Part shown: positions 21,256 to 32,571 of the stretch, piece after piece
Position numbering within the stretch: position 1 is the stretch's first letter
How the letters are laid out: each line of letters begins with the position of its first letter
NCBI RefSeq assembly: GCF_012489685.1
Contig: NC_080044.1
Coordinates: forward strand, 21,866,369-21,930,368
DNA from: Lotus japonicus
Taxonomy: Eukaryota > Streptophyta > Magnoliopsida > Fabales > Fabaceae
Length of the DNA stretch: 64,000 nucleotides
Direction of reading: 5' to 3'
Program-made: the position numbers and the translations under genes
The notes under the pieces: generated by a model
The model's input: the letters and a program-made list of their open reading frames with translations, nothing else
Databases searched by the model: none
Told to the model about the DNA's origin: nothing

Positions 21256-21449
21256 TTTTAGGATCTCTCTCGTTTTCTTCCTTGTTTGATAAACTTTTAG
21301 TTATTTGCTTCTGTGTTTTAAGTCTCTTTATTGCCTTATGTGATTATTTATTTCGTTTTTCTTCTTGCATTTAACACAACATATATCTGAAATTTTCTTT
21401 TATATATAACTCAACATTACATATTACATCATCACTCATCTGCATTACT
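21256..21449. other. E3 convergent spacer
   Basis: T-rich 194 bp between the ends of the env-like gene and the opposite-strand ORF, corresponding to 2531-2742 in E1. No other feature is seen. Confidence 0.4.
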
Positions 21450-21842
21450 CTAGAATGGAGGATCCTTCCTCATTCTCCTACACTCTTGGCGCTGCTCTAC
21501 TCTTTCCTTCTCCAGACGATCGAGTATGTACTCTATGTTGCAGAGCCTGTTGCTCAGCTCATCCCTCTCCAGACTCTCTTCCATCGTCTCCAGATTCTTC
21601 TCCACTGCTTCTTTCTCTTCCAGCAGATTCAACTCCAGCTTGCAAAGCTCCCGAATCTCCTCCACGAAGCAGAGGAACTCCTTCAGATCTTTCTCCAATT
21701 CTGGACTAAGATCCTTTTCAAGCATCCTTGTAGTCAGCTCATGTATGGTTCTCAAACCCTCTGGGTTCCTAACATTGATGAACAGATCTTCAGCAAAAGC
21801 CTTCTTTCTGAGCTCCTCTAATGCAACGATGTATGGTGCCAT
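21450..21842 (-). CDS. opposite-strand 130-aa coiled-coil ORF of E3
   Basis: Complete 130-codon ORF starting MAPYIVALEELRKKAFAED and ending RRMRKDPPF, gap-free against the E1 and E5 copies. Its frame is intact even though the neighbouring env-like gene of the same element carries a stop. The last 24 residues are the same as in E1, while E5 differs at several of them. A TATA box (TATATAAAG, minus strand, 21891-21900) precedes it. Charged, helical, no membrane segment; function unknown. Confidence 0.72.
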   Translation of the reverse strand: MAPYIVALEELRKKAFAEDLFINVRNPEGLRTIHELTTRMLEKDLSPELEKDLKEFLCFVEEIRELCKLELNLLEEKEAVEKNLETMEESLERDELSNRLCNIEYILDRLEKERVEQRQECRRMRKDPPF

Positions 21843-21900
21843 TTGTTATTCGGAAGTAGTCTTGTTGTGAAGCCTACTTTGTTCCTAATCGCTTTATATA

Positions 21901-22629
21901 AGCATCCTTTTCTCTCTAGAATGTATTGCTCTTGCAGTTTCTCGAGGATAAGTTATTGGTAACTGAAGCCTCTCTTTACTCCCGTGGCCGGTGGTAAACG
22001 TTCTGCATATGCATTAATTCCTTTCATTAATTCGCTAATTTCTTTTTCATCATTAATTCTTTCTCCATCTTTTTGAAACTTAGACCTTCTCAAAGGGGGA
22101 GTACCTTGTACTTCAAACTAAGTTTTTCACACCCCAAGCTTTTTGCTTATGACAAAAAGGGGGAGTATAACCCAGTTTTTGATGTATAGGCTGTGTTAGT
22201 GTGATTTCTTTTTCTTTTGGAGAATTTAAGAGTTTCACTTTTATGACCATAGATGTGTCACTGGGCAAATACAAGGAATACATTTCACTTCTTCTTAAGT
22301 GATATTGGTTGACTCTGACGCCTTACTCTTGACTCTGAATACTTATGCGCTCTGATTATTTCATTTCATCTATGTCATGCGTTTTCACTCTGAACTCCTA
22401 TATTATTTAGCTCAGAATCTAGATATCACTAACGTTTTCATTAAGTCTTAGATTCAGGGGGAGCTAAGCTCAGAATCAAGCTGTGACTTGGATTCAGAAT
22501 GAGCAAAATAAACCATTCACATCAGGATAAGTCTAATTCTATTTCTCTAAACTCTAAGTGAATTCAGTTTATTGTTTAAGAATTGTTCATCAAAATACTT
22601 GGTTTTGTCATCATCAAAAAGGGGGAGAT
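21901..22629 (+). promoter_or_regulatory. E3 3' non-coding region with reiterated polypurine tracts
   Basis: GGGGGAG-type purine runs occur near 22096-22104, 22156-22167, 22456-22463 and directly before the LTR (about 22616-22629). The arrangement mirrors E1 and E5. No coding sequence is seen. Confidence 0.7.
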
Positions 22630-23832
22630 TGTAAGATCAAGTTTTGATCGTGTAGTACAACTCTGTATTTTGATGATTACAAGTTAACATTTTAGTATGA
22701 ACAATTATGGTACTCTAACGTGTTTTCTGAGTGTGCTCTTGGCAGGCTCTGACCTTAATATAATCTCACACAAATCAGAAGCACTTTGCTTAAAGAGTGA
22801 CCCTAGCAACGCTTTCGCAATCTCTATGTTCAATCTGAACAGTAGAAAAGCTTCAGAAGATCTGAAGTTAATCAAGCTCTGATATGGACTCAGCTCACTT
22901 GAAGTTCTGAAGATCCAGACGTTCTGATAACCCAGACACTCTGAAGGTTCAGAAGTTCTGATGGTGTAGAAGACTCTGAAGATCCAGAAGCTGAAAAGTG
23001 AAGACTCTGAAGTCCAGAAGCAAAATGGCTCTGAAGACCAAGTACTTCTCCTCTGAGTTCAGAATCATAAGGTACAACGGTCAGAGGATTCATGCTTCCC
23101 TCTGACTTTGATCAACAAGTTTCAACACGAAGCATTCCTCTGATCAGAAGTCAACAAGGTTAAAGGTCACGTCACTATCCAAAGTACAAAAGCAAGTGTA
23201 CTATCCTGACGACCTAACCTAACATTCTCAGCCACAGCAGAAGCTGGAAATCCCAGATCTGCCCTCCAACGGTAGCATTCCCATGCAATGTTCAAACCCT
23301 AATCCTTGGAGTATATATAGAGGCTGAAGACTGAAAGATGCGGCTGGAAGAAACTAATACGCGCAAGCAATATTCAAATCTTCTAAGCTATCTTTCTTCA
23401 TCGAATTCATTGTGTTTACTACAAGCTTTTAAGAAGCAATTTCTTTGTAAACAATATCATTTAAACAGTTGTTTAGTTTACCTGTAGGAGATCAAGGTTG
23501 ATCGGATCCTAGAGAAGACTAAGAGAGTGAATCTTAGTGTGAGCTAAGTCAGTGTATTGTTAGTCACTTGTAGGTTTCAAGTGCAGTTGTAACAAATCTC
23601 TGATTAGTGAATTGCTTTCATTCTAAGAAGGAAGAAATCACCTTCACGGGTGGACTGGACTAGCTTGAGTGATTCATCAAGTGAACCAGGATAAAATCCT
23701 TGTGTGCTTTTCTCATCTATTATCTTAAGCACTTTACTTGTGTTTCGAAAGATTTGTTAAAATCTTAAGTGGAAAGTTTTTATTCTGAAAACGCTATTCA
23801 AAGCCCCCTTTCTATCGTTTTTCATACCTTCA
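22630..23832 (+). repeat. E3 3' LTR
   Basis: 1203 bp, TGTAAGATC...ATACCTTCA. Related to but visibly diverged from the other Sirevirus LTRs. The TATA motif TATATATA is near 23310. The right flank GTTAG would be the TSD; its partner is off the left edge. Confidence 0.93.
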
Positions 23833-24488
23833 GTTAGAACCTCTCTCTCTAAGCATTCACATCACTTTCCTCACACTTTGGGTACTATACCCCTATTGTA
23901 TGTTCTTGGATAGAACAGCCACGACGGGGCAGGCAAATCACGTGTCATCGCCACAAGCTGGCTTGTGGACTCTAGCCGCCAAGGGGACGCGACGAGGCGT
24001 TCAAAATTTTAAATTTTTAGGCTTTAGATTACCAAGACATGTTGGCAATTTCTCTTTACTTCCGTGCCTTATATTTAGCATTAGTTAGTTTCTTACGTCC
24101 ATCGCCTTGTCTCTTTTGTTTAAAGACACACTTAGCTCTCATGCTTCGAGCTCGGTGTCTTGTGGACTTGTAGACTTGGCGAGACCCCAGGGTCCCTCGC
24201 CTAGGGACGCTGGCCTAAGGCGAGGAGTGCATCATGAACTTGAGCCTTTGTCTTGGAGGCCCAACTGTCCCATTAGGATGATTTAGAGGCGCTAGGCCCA
24301 ACTTCCCCAACTATAAATAGAGGACGGTGACCAATGTAAGGGACTCTTAGCTCATTTGAGAAATAACAAGATTGAAATTCAGTTATTCTTTCTCTCTCTA
24401 GCGGTTAGAACCTCTCTCCCTAAGCATTCACATCACTTTCCTCACACTTTGGGTACTCTACCCCTATTGTATGTTCTTGGATATAACA
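23833..24488 (+). mobile_element. Ty3/gypsy LTR remnant (Tat-like LTR family)
   Basis: 23833-23917 and the end of the block (about 24408-24488) are two copies of the same LTR end, running from GTTAGAACCTCTCTC to TTGGATA[GT]AACA. About 24150-24488 also matches the LTR near 62820-63151, sharing GGTCCCTCGCC, GGCCCAACTG, CTATAAATAG and GACTCTTAGCTCATTTGAG. E3 inserted inside the left copy. The short sequence between the two copies has no recognisable coding. The start of the right LTR is not resolved. Confidence 0.65.
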
Positions 24489-25290
24489 GGTGGTGTCTTG
24501 GATTGGCTTGTTGAGATTGGATGGATTGAGGGTTGTTCTAATGGGTGATGTTTCTAATCTAATTCTCTACTGCAATGTGAACTTATTCATGAATTCTACA
24601 CAGTTTCATGCCTTATTTGATTGATGGTGATTTTAAATTTCTATGTTGCAGCTCTTAATGAAAGTTCAACCAAACTTTGTAAGAGAAAAGAGCAGCAATA
24701 GGAAACATTACAAAGGGGTCAAAGGGAAAAGCTTCTTCAACATGAATATTGGTCATTTTCATTTATCTCCATGTAAATTGCATTGAACTTGCTAAATTGA
24801 ATTAACATTAATTTAGAGGAGCGGCATTTGAGTTCAAGTCTATCATGTTCAAATAGATTCAACATAATTTACCATCACTACAATCACTATGAAATCAAGC
24901 ACATCAAATTCATTGAGCAAAGCAAGGATTAAATAAGAACATGCTTACTTGGATGAAGCTAAATAGCTAATCCTTTTTCTTCTCTTCTTCTACCCTTGTA
25001 TGCTTACCTCCTTTCTTTGTGTGTTCTGAATTCTATCCTTCTCTAAGTGTTTTATTCTTTTGATATTTTCTCATTACTAGGATCAATGATCAAAGGATGT
25101 GATCATCAATTCAAAGTAATTTCACTCTCTTTTTTACAAGTTCTTCATCTCTTCCCCTGTTTTACTCTCCCTTTTTTGTTCCTCTCTTTTTCTCTCTCTT
25201 TATTGTTTCCTTTTTGCTCAGTTTTTTTTTTCTCGCTGTATGGTTTTCACCCCGTGCATGAAGACTGTGAAAATGCAAATGGTATAGTAG
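24489..25290. other. unassigned sequence between gypsy remnant and solo LTR
   Basis: No element termini or long ORF. A pyrimidine-rich stretch ending TTGCAG at about 24650 is followed by 16 sense codons and a TAG (24651-24704), resembling a plant terminal exon, but no upstream exon can be identified. T-rich runs lie at 25120-25240. Confidence 0.3.
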
Positions 25291-27151
25291 TGTAAGACCC
25301 TACCTTGATGAATAAAATTATTTATTTTAGAATAAATGATAAAATGTGTCTTGCTTGTGAATGGTGAATTTTCTTGATGCATTAAAGTGTGTAGTATTAT
25401 TATTATTGAAATGATAATACATGGGGGCTAGGAAATAATTATTTGTAAGGTCAAGGACTCCAAGATAAGTGATTTTGGGTTGCTTGGAGGCCAAGAATTG
25501 TGCTATGGCCAAGTATGTGAAGAGGGGAAGAGAGGAGACTTGTTTGTTGACTAGGATTGCATGAGTTAAGGGGAAATATTGAGGGTTTATGGCTCATACT
25601 TATGGCTGACCAGTTTTAGTCAAGGAAATAATGGAGAATGAAGAGCCATTAATGCTTTGTCTCCATTCAAATTTGTGAAGTGTGCAAAACCCTAGTTGGG
25701 CTTGCTTTGGCCGTGGGTATGAGGGCAAAAAGGGAATGATTGCTGCAGCTTTGAGACACCTAAAGAGGCTAAGTTAGAAACCTAATCCCACATACTCATT
25801 TCCCACACACATTCAGAAGAAAAAAAAAGAAAGCAAGAATGAAAAAGTGATAGAGGGGTGGCGGCTAGAAGAGACAAAGAAGAAGAAGAAGAAGGAGAGA
25901 AAGATAGAGAGATCAAGAGAGAAAGAAGTAGATCAAGCCAAGGCTGAAGGTGCAGCAAGGAGAGGGCTTCTCCATTCATCTATGCCATCACCATTCTTTC
26001 ATCTTTTCAAACCCAACAACTAAGGTAAGGGGTGGATCTAGTGGGTAGAGTCTAGGATTCTTTATGTTGGAGGTTTTCTTGACTAGCATGTCCTTGATCT
26101 GAATCTGTTTAGTTTGATGATGTATGAGGGTTGAGGGTAGAGAACATGCTTAGGGTGTGTTATATGTGCAGCCACAAATATGATCAACGCTTGATGACAT
26201 GCTTACATGCCATAGATGCCAAAACTCGACTATGTTGCCATGTTTTTGCCTAGAACGAATTCTGTGTTGTTTTGTATGTTTAGGGCTGATTATGATGATG
26301 AATAGCATGATCTCTTGCTGCTGTACAATGGCCTAGAGGATGGCCAAATTTTTTTTCCACAAAAAGGAGCAAACCCTAGAGCAATGGTACTCTCGGCCGT
26401 GCCCAAACTTTGGGTTTTGGTGGGTTTTCTTTGGCTCTTTGGAGCCATTGTTTGCTACTGATTGCTACTGGATATTTCACCATTTTGTGATGCTTAAATG
26501 ATGCCTTGATTTAGTATGTTTCTGTTTAGAGGATAACCCTAAATCTTATGCATGAAATCCATGAAATTATGCTAAGTTTGTCTAGGTTTTTCACATGATT
26601 ATAACATGAGATTGGAACATGATCAGTTCTGGAATTTTAGTGAATATATGCTTATTGTTGATGGCTGGACTTAGGCTTGTGAGGTTGATTTGGAAGGAAG
26701 AAAGAGCTTTTGAAAACACTAGAGCCCTTTAGGGTTCGGCCAAACCATTTTTGTGGTTGTCGGCAAGTTTTCTTACTTCCATATCAAGTACAAGTTTATA
26801 TGTTGGCTTGGTTTATGAAGTTACCATAACTGAAGTATTTCTATACATGAGAACATGACTAAGTGCTTAGTATAGCTTATATATGCTTAACTTGGTTATT
26901 GCCAAAAGGTCGCTCATCTAGCTGTAATTCCTTTTGGTGCTGTGGTTATTATTGTGATTATGTTGTATAAGTCTTGTGAAGATATTAAGACTCTAGGTTG
27001 ACTATTAGAGCCCTAACAAAGAGAATTGAGACTTAATCGCTTGCAAGTAAAATGTGATGTAATTGGAACATAGGTCTAGTGAGGACTATGGACCATGAGA
27101 ACGATGTTACCGTTAGAGTCAAACGGTTACTTGCACGCGAGGGTGTTTTGT

Positions 27152-27262
27152 GGGTTGTACGGTGTGTCCCCACGTGATTTGGTTGACTGCGGTCACCTTG
27201 TGATCTTGTGGGCGTACAGTGTGTCCCCCACATGATTGAGGGTTGTACGGTGTGTCCCCTCC
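27152..27262. repeat. short imperfect tandem repeats in solo LTR
   Basis: Three spaced copies of a TACGGTGTGTCCCC-like motif (near 27157, 27214 and 27245), the first followed by CACGTGAT. The spacing is uneven. The motif resembles the repeat in the E4 LTRs. Confidence 0.6.
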
Positions 27263-27497
27263 GAGAATTGTTCATCTGCGGATGATCGTGAATATGGCCA
27301 TTGGTGTTGAGGCGGTTGTGTGAATGGTGAGGTCGTTAGCCTAACTGAAACTTAGGTGACTGGCTGTGACTTAACTTAAGAATTTTCCTTATTGAATCTT
27401 GTTATTTATGAGAATTACATGGATATGTGAATATTTATATGAGAACTTGAGATCTGACTCTGTTATTTGTTTATGTGTTATTCTGGGGGGGGGGCAG

Positions 27498-28001
27498 ATG
27501 GTGAAGGTCAAGAGCGCAGTGACCTCGTGGACGATAGACTTACATGATCAGCATAAGGACAACGCCTGGCAGACCGACTCTGCCAAGGTACGTCGCCTCT
27601 ATGTCGACAGCGCTACGATCACGGGACGTGACCGGCACGGGAACGTCGTCGAGACACAGATCATGGAATGGGGCAAGGTCAAGATGCCCTTCGCACCATG
27701 TCGCTTCTTGCATCCAGGAGACGAGGGTTCTTGCTCGAACTCTCCACAGTGGGTTGCAGGAGAGGACGGTTCTTCACGAGCGTTCGGGGCACCAGATTGG
27801 TGGGCACGCATTGGCGACTTTCCAGCTCCGCCTCTAGAGTCCCTTCCAGTTCCTGCTGAGCCTATGGAGGACTTTGCTCCACGGTACGTTACAGTAGCTG
27901 ATGCACCTGGGGATGCCGAGACGGAGGAAAATGGAGATGCACCAGAGGTCAGGGCTCCTGTGAAGAAACGCCAGAGACAGTGCGGATGGCTCGACGAGTG
28001 A
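27498..28001 (+). CDS. LTR-internal ORF, 167 aa, unknown
   Basis: The frame is open from 27399, but the coding-like part starts at MVKVKSAVTSW (27498), directly after a G-run and CAG that looks like a splice acceptor. The ORF is clearly GC-richer than the surrounding AT-rich LTR. The protein has many Trp, Asp and Gly residues (WGKVKMPFAPCRFLHPGDEG), a Pro-rich acidic segment, and a basic tail (VKKRQRQC) before the final GWLDE. No signal peptide or membrane span. I do not recognise it. It may be an accessory protein of the parent element, a captured host exon or a long chance ORF. Confidence 0.45.
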   Translation: MVKVKSAVTSWTIDLHDQHKDNAWQTDSAKVRRLYVDSATITGRDRHGNVVETQIMEWGKVKMPFAPCRFLHPGDEGSCSNSPQWVAGEDGSSRAFGAPDWWARIGDFPAPPLESLPVPAEPMEDFAPRYVTVADAPGDAETEENGDAPEVRAPVKKRQRQCGWLDE

Positions 28002-28327
28002 CTGATGTTGTCATGCTGGGGGTTGAGTGTTTCGTAATGCTGAACTATCTTTTATCAGTTTTTATTTTCAGGGATTTCTTTGGATGTAGGGCGTTAGCCC
28101 AAGGGTTCATTTATGTACTTGATTATGGTTTCTTTTATTTACGAGTTATTTTATTCAGGAATGCATTTATTATTTATTCCGCAAATTTATTTCGTAAAGT
28201 TTCAAGAGTTTCGCAATAAATGAACTATTTTCATTAATTCAAGATTAATAATTGAACGACGAAAATTCTTTACGAAAATGGCGATGTTTGATTTACTGTG
28301 TGACACTCGAGAAATCGGGGCGTTACA

Positions 28328-28473
28328 AGTAGCTTATTCAGCATCATGGCATAAACTTAATGTGAAAGTTTCGTAACATGATCTACTGCAAATTTTATCC
28401 TCTGCAAAAGTTGTACACCATTTCCCCATATCCACTCACTTCACCACCGCCTCTGCACATGATTCACTTTCCT
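28328..28473. other. short spacer between solo LTR and LINE
   Basis: About 146 bp of unremarkable sequence. Starts with the AGTAG target copy of the solo LTR. Confidence 0.4.
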
Positions 28474-28707
28474 CCTCTTTTTTTTTGGTCAATAGAGAGC
28501 TTGTCATTGAACGAAAGAGGCACAAGGCCTAGGACTGGAAGTAAGTACACGGCCTAAAGGCCCAAACATAAATAAAGCTAACCAACCCACACTGTGAATG
28601 CTAGCTATAAATGTGCCACATGCACTAACTTTCAATAGAAGTAAAGACAAGAAGAAGCCAGGTTGAAATTAGTGCACAACTATAATTAAAGGGCTAGCCA
28701 ACCCACT

Positions 28708-28861
28708 AGTACTCAAAACTAGGGAGACTAAAGTCATCAATAATGCAGGGAATCTCTGGAAAAAGCAATAAAGAGGGCAACAAAAGTACTCAAAACTAGG
28801 GAGACTAAAGTCATCAATAATGCAGGGAATCTCTGGAAAAAGCAATAAAGAGGGCAACAAA
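28708..28861. repeat. 77-bp tandem duplication in LINE 3' region
   Basis: Two essentially identical units starting AGTACTCAAAACTAGGGAG at 28708 and 28785. They lie just beyond the RNase H stop, so they do not affect coding. Confidence 0.92.
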
Positions 28862-28927
28862 ACCAGCAGTGGAACGGAGACCGGCCAGTGACCAAAGCAG
28901 GACACCAAACAAGAGACTCCCTAGATA

Positions 28928-29755
28928 TTAATCACGAGGTGGAATGTGTCTTGCATCTTCTGAAAAAGCCAACGCTATAGGCATGGGAGGGTGAAAGGTC
29001 CATCCAGCAGCTAAGGTATTATGGAGACAAGCATTAGCAGTTAGGTGTGCTGCCTTGTTCCAATTCCTAGAACACCAGGAGAAGCTACAAGATTGGAAGG
29101 TAACCTGCAACTTCAGGATGTCCTCGACAATTACCTTTGCCTCACCAACCTGTTTCCCACCTTTGCAAGCTTCTACCAGGTTCAAGCAATCTGATTCCAG
29201 GATTATCCTATCCAAGCCCAGGTTATGTGCTGTGACAATTCCTTCCCTCAAAGGAAGGGCCTCTGCAATGACAGGTGAAGGACCTCTGAGTCTACGACAA
29301 TCCCCTGCAACAAACACAGCCCTTGAGTCTCTAGCTATGAGCCCAGTTGCACAAAAGGACATATCCTTATGCCAGCTCGCATCCACATTGATTTTAACCG
29401 TTCCCTCAGGAGGCGCCTTCCAGGACACCATAGCATGTAACCTCCCCTCCCTCTGACTTGTACCTTGAGCTTGAATTGGAGTTAACATGGCTAGTTCAGC
29501 TAGCATAGCTTTGATTTGGATTAGTACCCCTCTCGGGCTAGGAATAGTAGCATCAAAGGCACTTTTGCATCTCTCTTTCCAGATAATCCAAAGCGTGCAC
29601 CCCAAAGCCCTGCAGTCCACTTCCTGATTGCTAGATTTATTTTGGATCCACTTAAATTTATCCAGCAGCCAGCTATCAAAGGAAGTGAGGCCATGTGGTG
29701 AGATAGCCCATTGGAAGGGGGATCCGAACCAGGCAGCTCGTGTCCATGGGCACAA
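28928..29755 (-). pseudogene. LINE RNase H domain (C-terminal part of ORF2)
   Basis: 275-codon open stretch. From WKAPPEGTVKINVDASW on it is the plant non-LTR RNase H (RVT_3) with Asp in NVDASW, Glu in IAEALPLREG and Asp in LESDCLNLV. The upstream part (CTLWIIWKERCKSAFDA) is the usual linker. It ends in HIPPRD. Detached from the RT frame by several frameshifts. Confidence 0.85.
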
Positions 29756-29893
29756 GAGAAGAGCATGCTCGATAGTTTCAGCACTCTGGTGTCAGAGAGG
29801 GCAAAGCAGGGATCTGGCAATCCTTTTCTTAAACAGATTATCCGCTGCAGAAATTGCATTATGACACGCCTTCCAGAGAAAGAGTTTCACTTT

Positions 29894-30824
29894 CTAGGGG
29901 ATGCTACAGCTCCAAATAAAATTCCAGGTTTCCTCAGGGATTGTGGAAGAGCCATTCACTCCTTGGGGGCTTGTCTCTCCATCCAGTCTAGCAAGGTGAT
30001 ACCCAGTTTTAATAGAGTACACTCCCGTTGGAGTATGGGGCCAAATTAAAGAGTCCTTACCTTCAGTGAGGCCCACTGGAGTTTGAAGAATTCTGAAAGT
30101 TATTGCCGGGGGAAACAGAAGAGATACTTTAGCTTGATTCCACCCTTCAGTCCCAGGGTCCAGAAGCTCATTGACTCTCATATCAGAGGGGGGGAGAGAG
30201 TTGAGGAATTAGATCCCCATTCCAGAGCCACGAGTCACCTCTCACTCTTATGGAATCCCCCTTTCCAATTGCCCACCTGCCATGTCGCAATAAGAAATTT
30301 TTCCCTTCCACAAGGCTCCTCCAGAGCCACGATGGCGCTCTGGCAGTCTCTGCCTTTGAGAAATCAGAGTTCGGAAAGTAGATTGCCTTCAAGATCTTAG
30401 CCCATAGAGTATTAGGATTAGACAGGATCCGCCAGGCCTGCTTTGCAAGATGGGCAGTGTTCTGGTCTAGGAAATTCCGAAAGCCCATACCACCTTCTTT
30501 CTTTGGCTTAGCAATCTTGCTTCAACTTCTCCAGTGAATCCCCCTTTCCTTACGATGCCCGCGCCACTAGAATCGAGCCACAATTGAGTTGAGTTCCGAA
30601 CAGAAAGATTGGGGAAACTTGACAATCGCCATAGCGTAGGAGGGAATCGCTTGGATGACAGATTTGATCAAAACCTCCTTGCCCGCTTGGTTGAGGAGGG
30701 ATTCCTTCCAACCATCAAGTTTTTCCTTAATTTTATCTTTGATCCAGGCAAGTGCAAAGGTCTTATTTCCCCCCCAGGTAGCTGGTAGGCCCAAGTATTT
30801 CCCCGGTGAGTCCCAAATTTCCAT
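29894..30824 (-). pseudogene. LINE region between RT and RNase H (thumb, zf-RVT), broken frames
   Basis: Successive open pieces 30824-30567 (YLGLPATWGGNK), 30488-30183 (LAKQAWRILSNPNTLWAKIL) and 30181-29894 (GVYSIKTGYHLA) follow the usual plant LINE order but in different frames or after stops. Confidence 0.8.
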
Positions 30825-30836
30825 ATGAAGAATGGA

Positions 30837-32441
30837 TTATAGCATGCTTCTTAAAGGTTGAGCCAAGGCACTGTTGCAAATAATTCCAGACTTGGCAACA
30901 TTGATGCGTTGCCCAGAAGCCAATGAGAAGGAATTTAGGATACTTTGGATTTGGTACGCCTCACGTTCTGAAGCCTTCGCAAAAAGAAGCGAGTCGTCCG
31001 CAAAGAAGAGGTGGGTGAGAGTGGGAGCAGATGGGGCAAGCCTTATACCTTCAAGGGTCCCTTCCCTTTGTGCATTCAACAATTGGTGTGAGAGGACATC
31101 CACCGCTAGTACAAATAGGTAAGGGGAAAGAGGATCCCCTTGTCTTAAATCTCTGCCCGGGGAGAGTTTTCCACTGAGAAACCCATTGATTTTGAACTTG
31201 TAAGACACACCACTAACCAATTTCATAACCAAATCTACCCAAGTTGCTCTAAAACCATAGGCAAGCAAAGCTTTCTCAAGGAACCTCCATTCAAGACGGT
31301 CATAAGCTTTGCTAAGACCAAGCTTTAAAGCACAATACTCCTTGAGATCTTTACCACGGGCCTTCAATCCATGAAAAACTTCCTGGGCAATGACAATGTT
31401 GTCTTGAATTGCTCTACCCCCAACAAAAGCACTTTGGTTTGGAGTGATTAAGTCATCAAGACTATCTTTTAGCCTAGAAACCATAACCTTAGAGATAATT
31501 TTCAGCAAGAAATTGCAGCAACTAATAGGACGATATTTGTTCACATTTTCAGGGCCAGAAACCTTTGGTACAAGGGCAATTAAGGTCTCATTAATTTCAG
31601 CAGGAAGGTAGCCATGAGAGAAAAAGGATTGGACAGCAATAGTCACCTCATCACCTATAGTTTCCCAATGGCTCTTGAAGAAGAGACCATTCAAACCATC
31701 TGGGCCTGGGGCCTTCAGGCTACCCAGGCCTTTAACAGCTTCAAAAATTTCACTTGGGCTGACGTCACTACACAAAGTATCATTCAGCTCGTTAGAAACA
31801 AGTTTAGGGACATGCTGTAGGCATTGCTCAACTAGTTGGACTCCCTCGGACCTGTAGATATTTTCATAATGGGCCAAAAAGGCACCCATGACGTGTGGTT
31901 GGCCCTCAGCCCACACCCCATCCTCATTCTGAATCCTCTCTATTCTGTTTCTATTCCTCCTCTGAACAATCGTAGCATGAAAAAACTTCGTGTTTTTGTC
32001 CCCAAATTGTGCCCAGTTTAAACGAGACCTCAACCCCCAAAACTGTTCCTCTTGCATCCACAAAGTGTTAATGTTAGATTTGTGGCTAGCCACATACCCC
32101 CAATCAATCTGGTTGCTGCTTTTGTTCAGTTCTAGTTGCAAAAAAACCTTCAGCCTTGAAATTTCCTTGTCTGCCACTTTGAAAGTAACTTTCTGCCAGT
32201 TGGTTAGTTCCTTTTTGCTCGCTTTGACTCTCCTCAGCAGGTTTCCCCACTCATCCTCATTACCATTAGCATCATTCCAGCTCCGCGCGACCACATCTTT
32301 GTAATTAGCGTGCTCATCCCAGAAAAGTTCATACCTGAAGAGTTTACCACTAGAGGTAGAGGGGGCAGGATTAAAAATGATAAGAGTGTGATCAGAACTA
32401 ACTGCAGGAATAGCAAGGGCAGAAGCATGGGCCACACTCAT
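30837..32441 (-). pseudogene. LINE reverse transcriptase
   Basis: 534 codons: end of endonuclease, then RT with KAPGPDGLNG, YRPISCCN, NQSAFVGGRAIQDN, LRQGDPLSPYLF and FADDSLLFA. The motif A segment reads KLGLSKAYDRLEW; plant LINEs normally have KLDMSKAYDR, so the first catalytic Asp appears replaced by Gly (GAT to GGT, near 31318). With the 5' truncation and downstream frameshifts, the copy is dead. Confidence 0.88.
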
Positions 32442-32494
32442 TTTTGGGCCAGCAAGCCCAATCCCTTTTTTTTTGTTTTTTTAATTACAGTAAT

Positions 32495-32539
32495 AATAAT
32501 AATAATACAGATAATTTGACCAAATAAAAATAAAAATAA

Positions 32540-32571
<32 letters not shown>
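32495..32571. repeat. AT-rich AAT microsatellite
   Basis: TAATAATAAT runs at about 32495-32512 and 32545-32571, left of the TIR element. A similar run follows the element at 33809-33838. Confidence 0.9.

Larger units (their letters stand above)
20748..23832 (+). mobile_element. E3: 3' portion of an older plus-strand Sirevirus
   Basis: It contains the end of an env-like gene, an opposite-strand 130-codon ORF, a reiterated PPT region and a 3' LTR. The 5' part must lie left of the window, beyond E2. E3 is more diverged from E1, E2 and E5 than they are from one another. The sequence after its LTR (GTTAGAACC...) is the interior of an old gypsy LTR, so E3 is the first Sirevirus layer of the nest. 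Confidence 0.9.
25291..28327 (+). mobile_element. 3.0-kb solo LTR with TSD AGTAG (chromovirus-like)
   Basis: Begins TGTAAGACCC and ends GGGGCGTTACA. It is flanked by AGTAG at 25286-25290 and 28328-28332, a perfect 5-bp TSD with no internal region, as expected after LTR-LTR recombination. The TGTAAGACCC start and GCGTTACA end are shared with the chromovirus LTRs of E4 (54436-56760), so a long-LTR Ty3/gypsy relative is likely. It carries repeated TGTGTCCCC motifs and a GC-rich ORF. Confidence 0.88.
28474..32458 (-). mobile_element. 5'-truncated L1-type LINE, degenerate
   Basis: In minus-strand order: tail of the endonuclease domain (SSDHTLI), reverse transcriptase, zf-RVT region and a C-terminal plant-type RNase H, ending near a 9-T run on the plus strand (28478-28486), the copied poly(A) tail. 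Most of the endonuclease is missing at the right end, as usual for 5' truncation. No target duplication could be matched. Frameshifts and stops break the ORF into at least five pieces. Confidence 0.88.

Noticed and set aside
29055..29456. 133-codon plus-strand ORF in the LINE
   Set aside because: Antisense of the RNase H domain.
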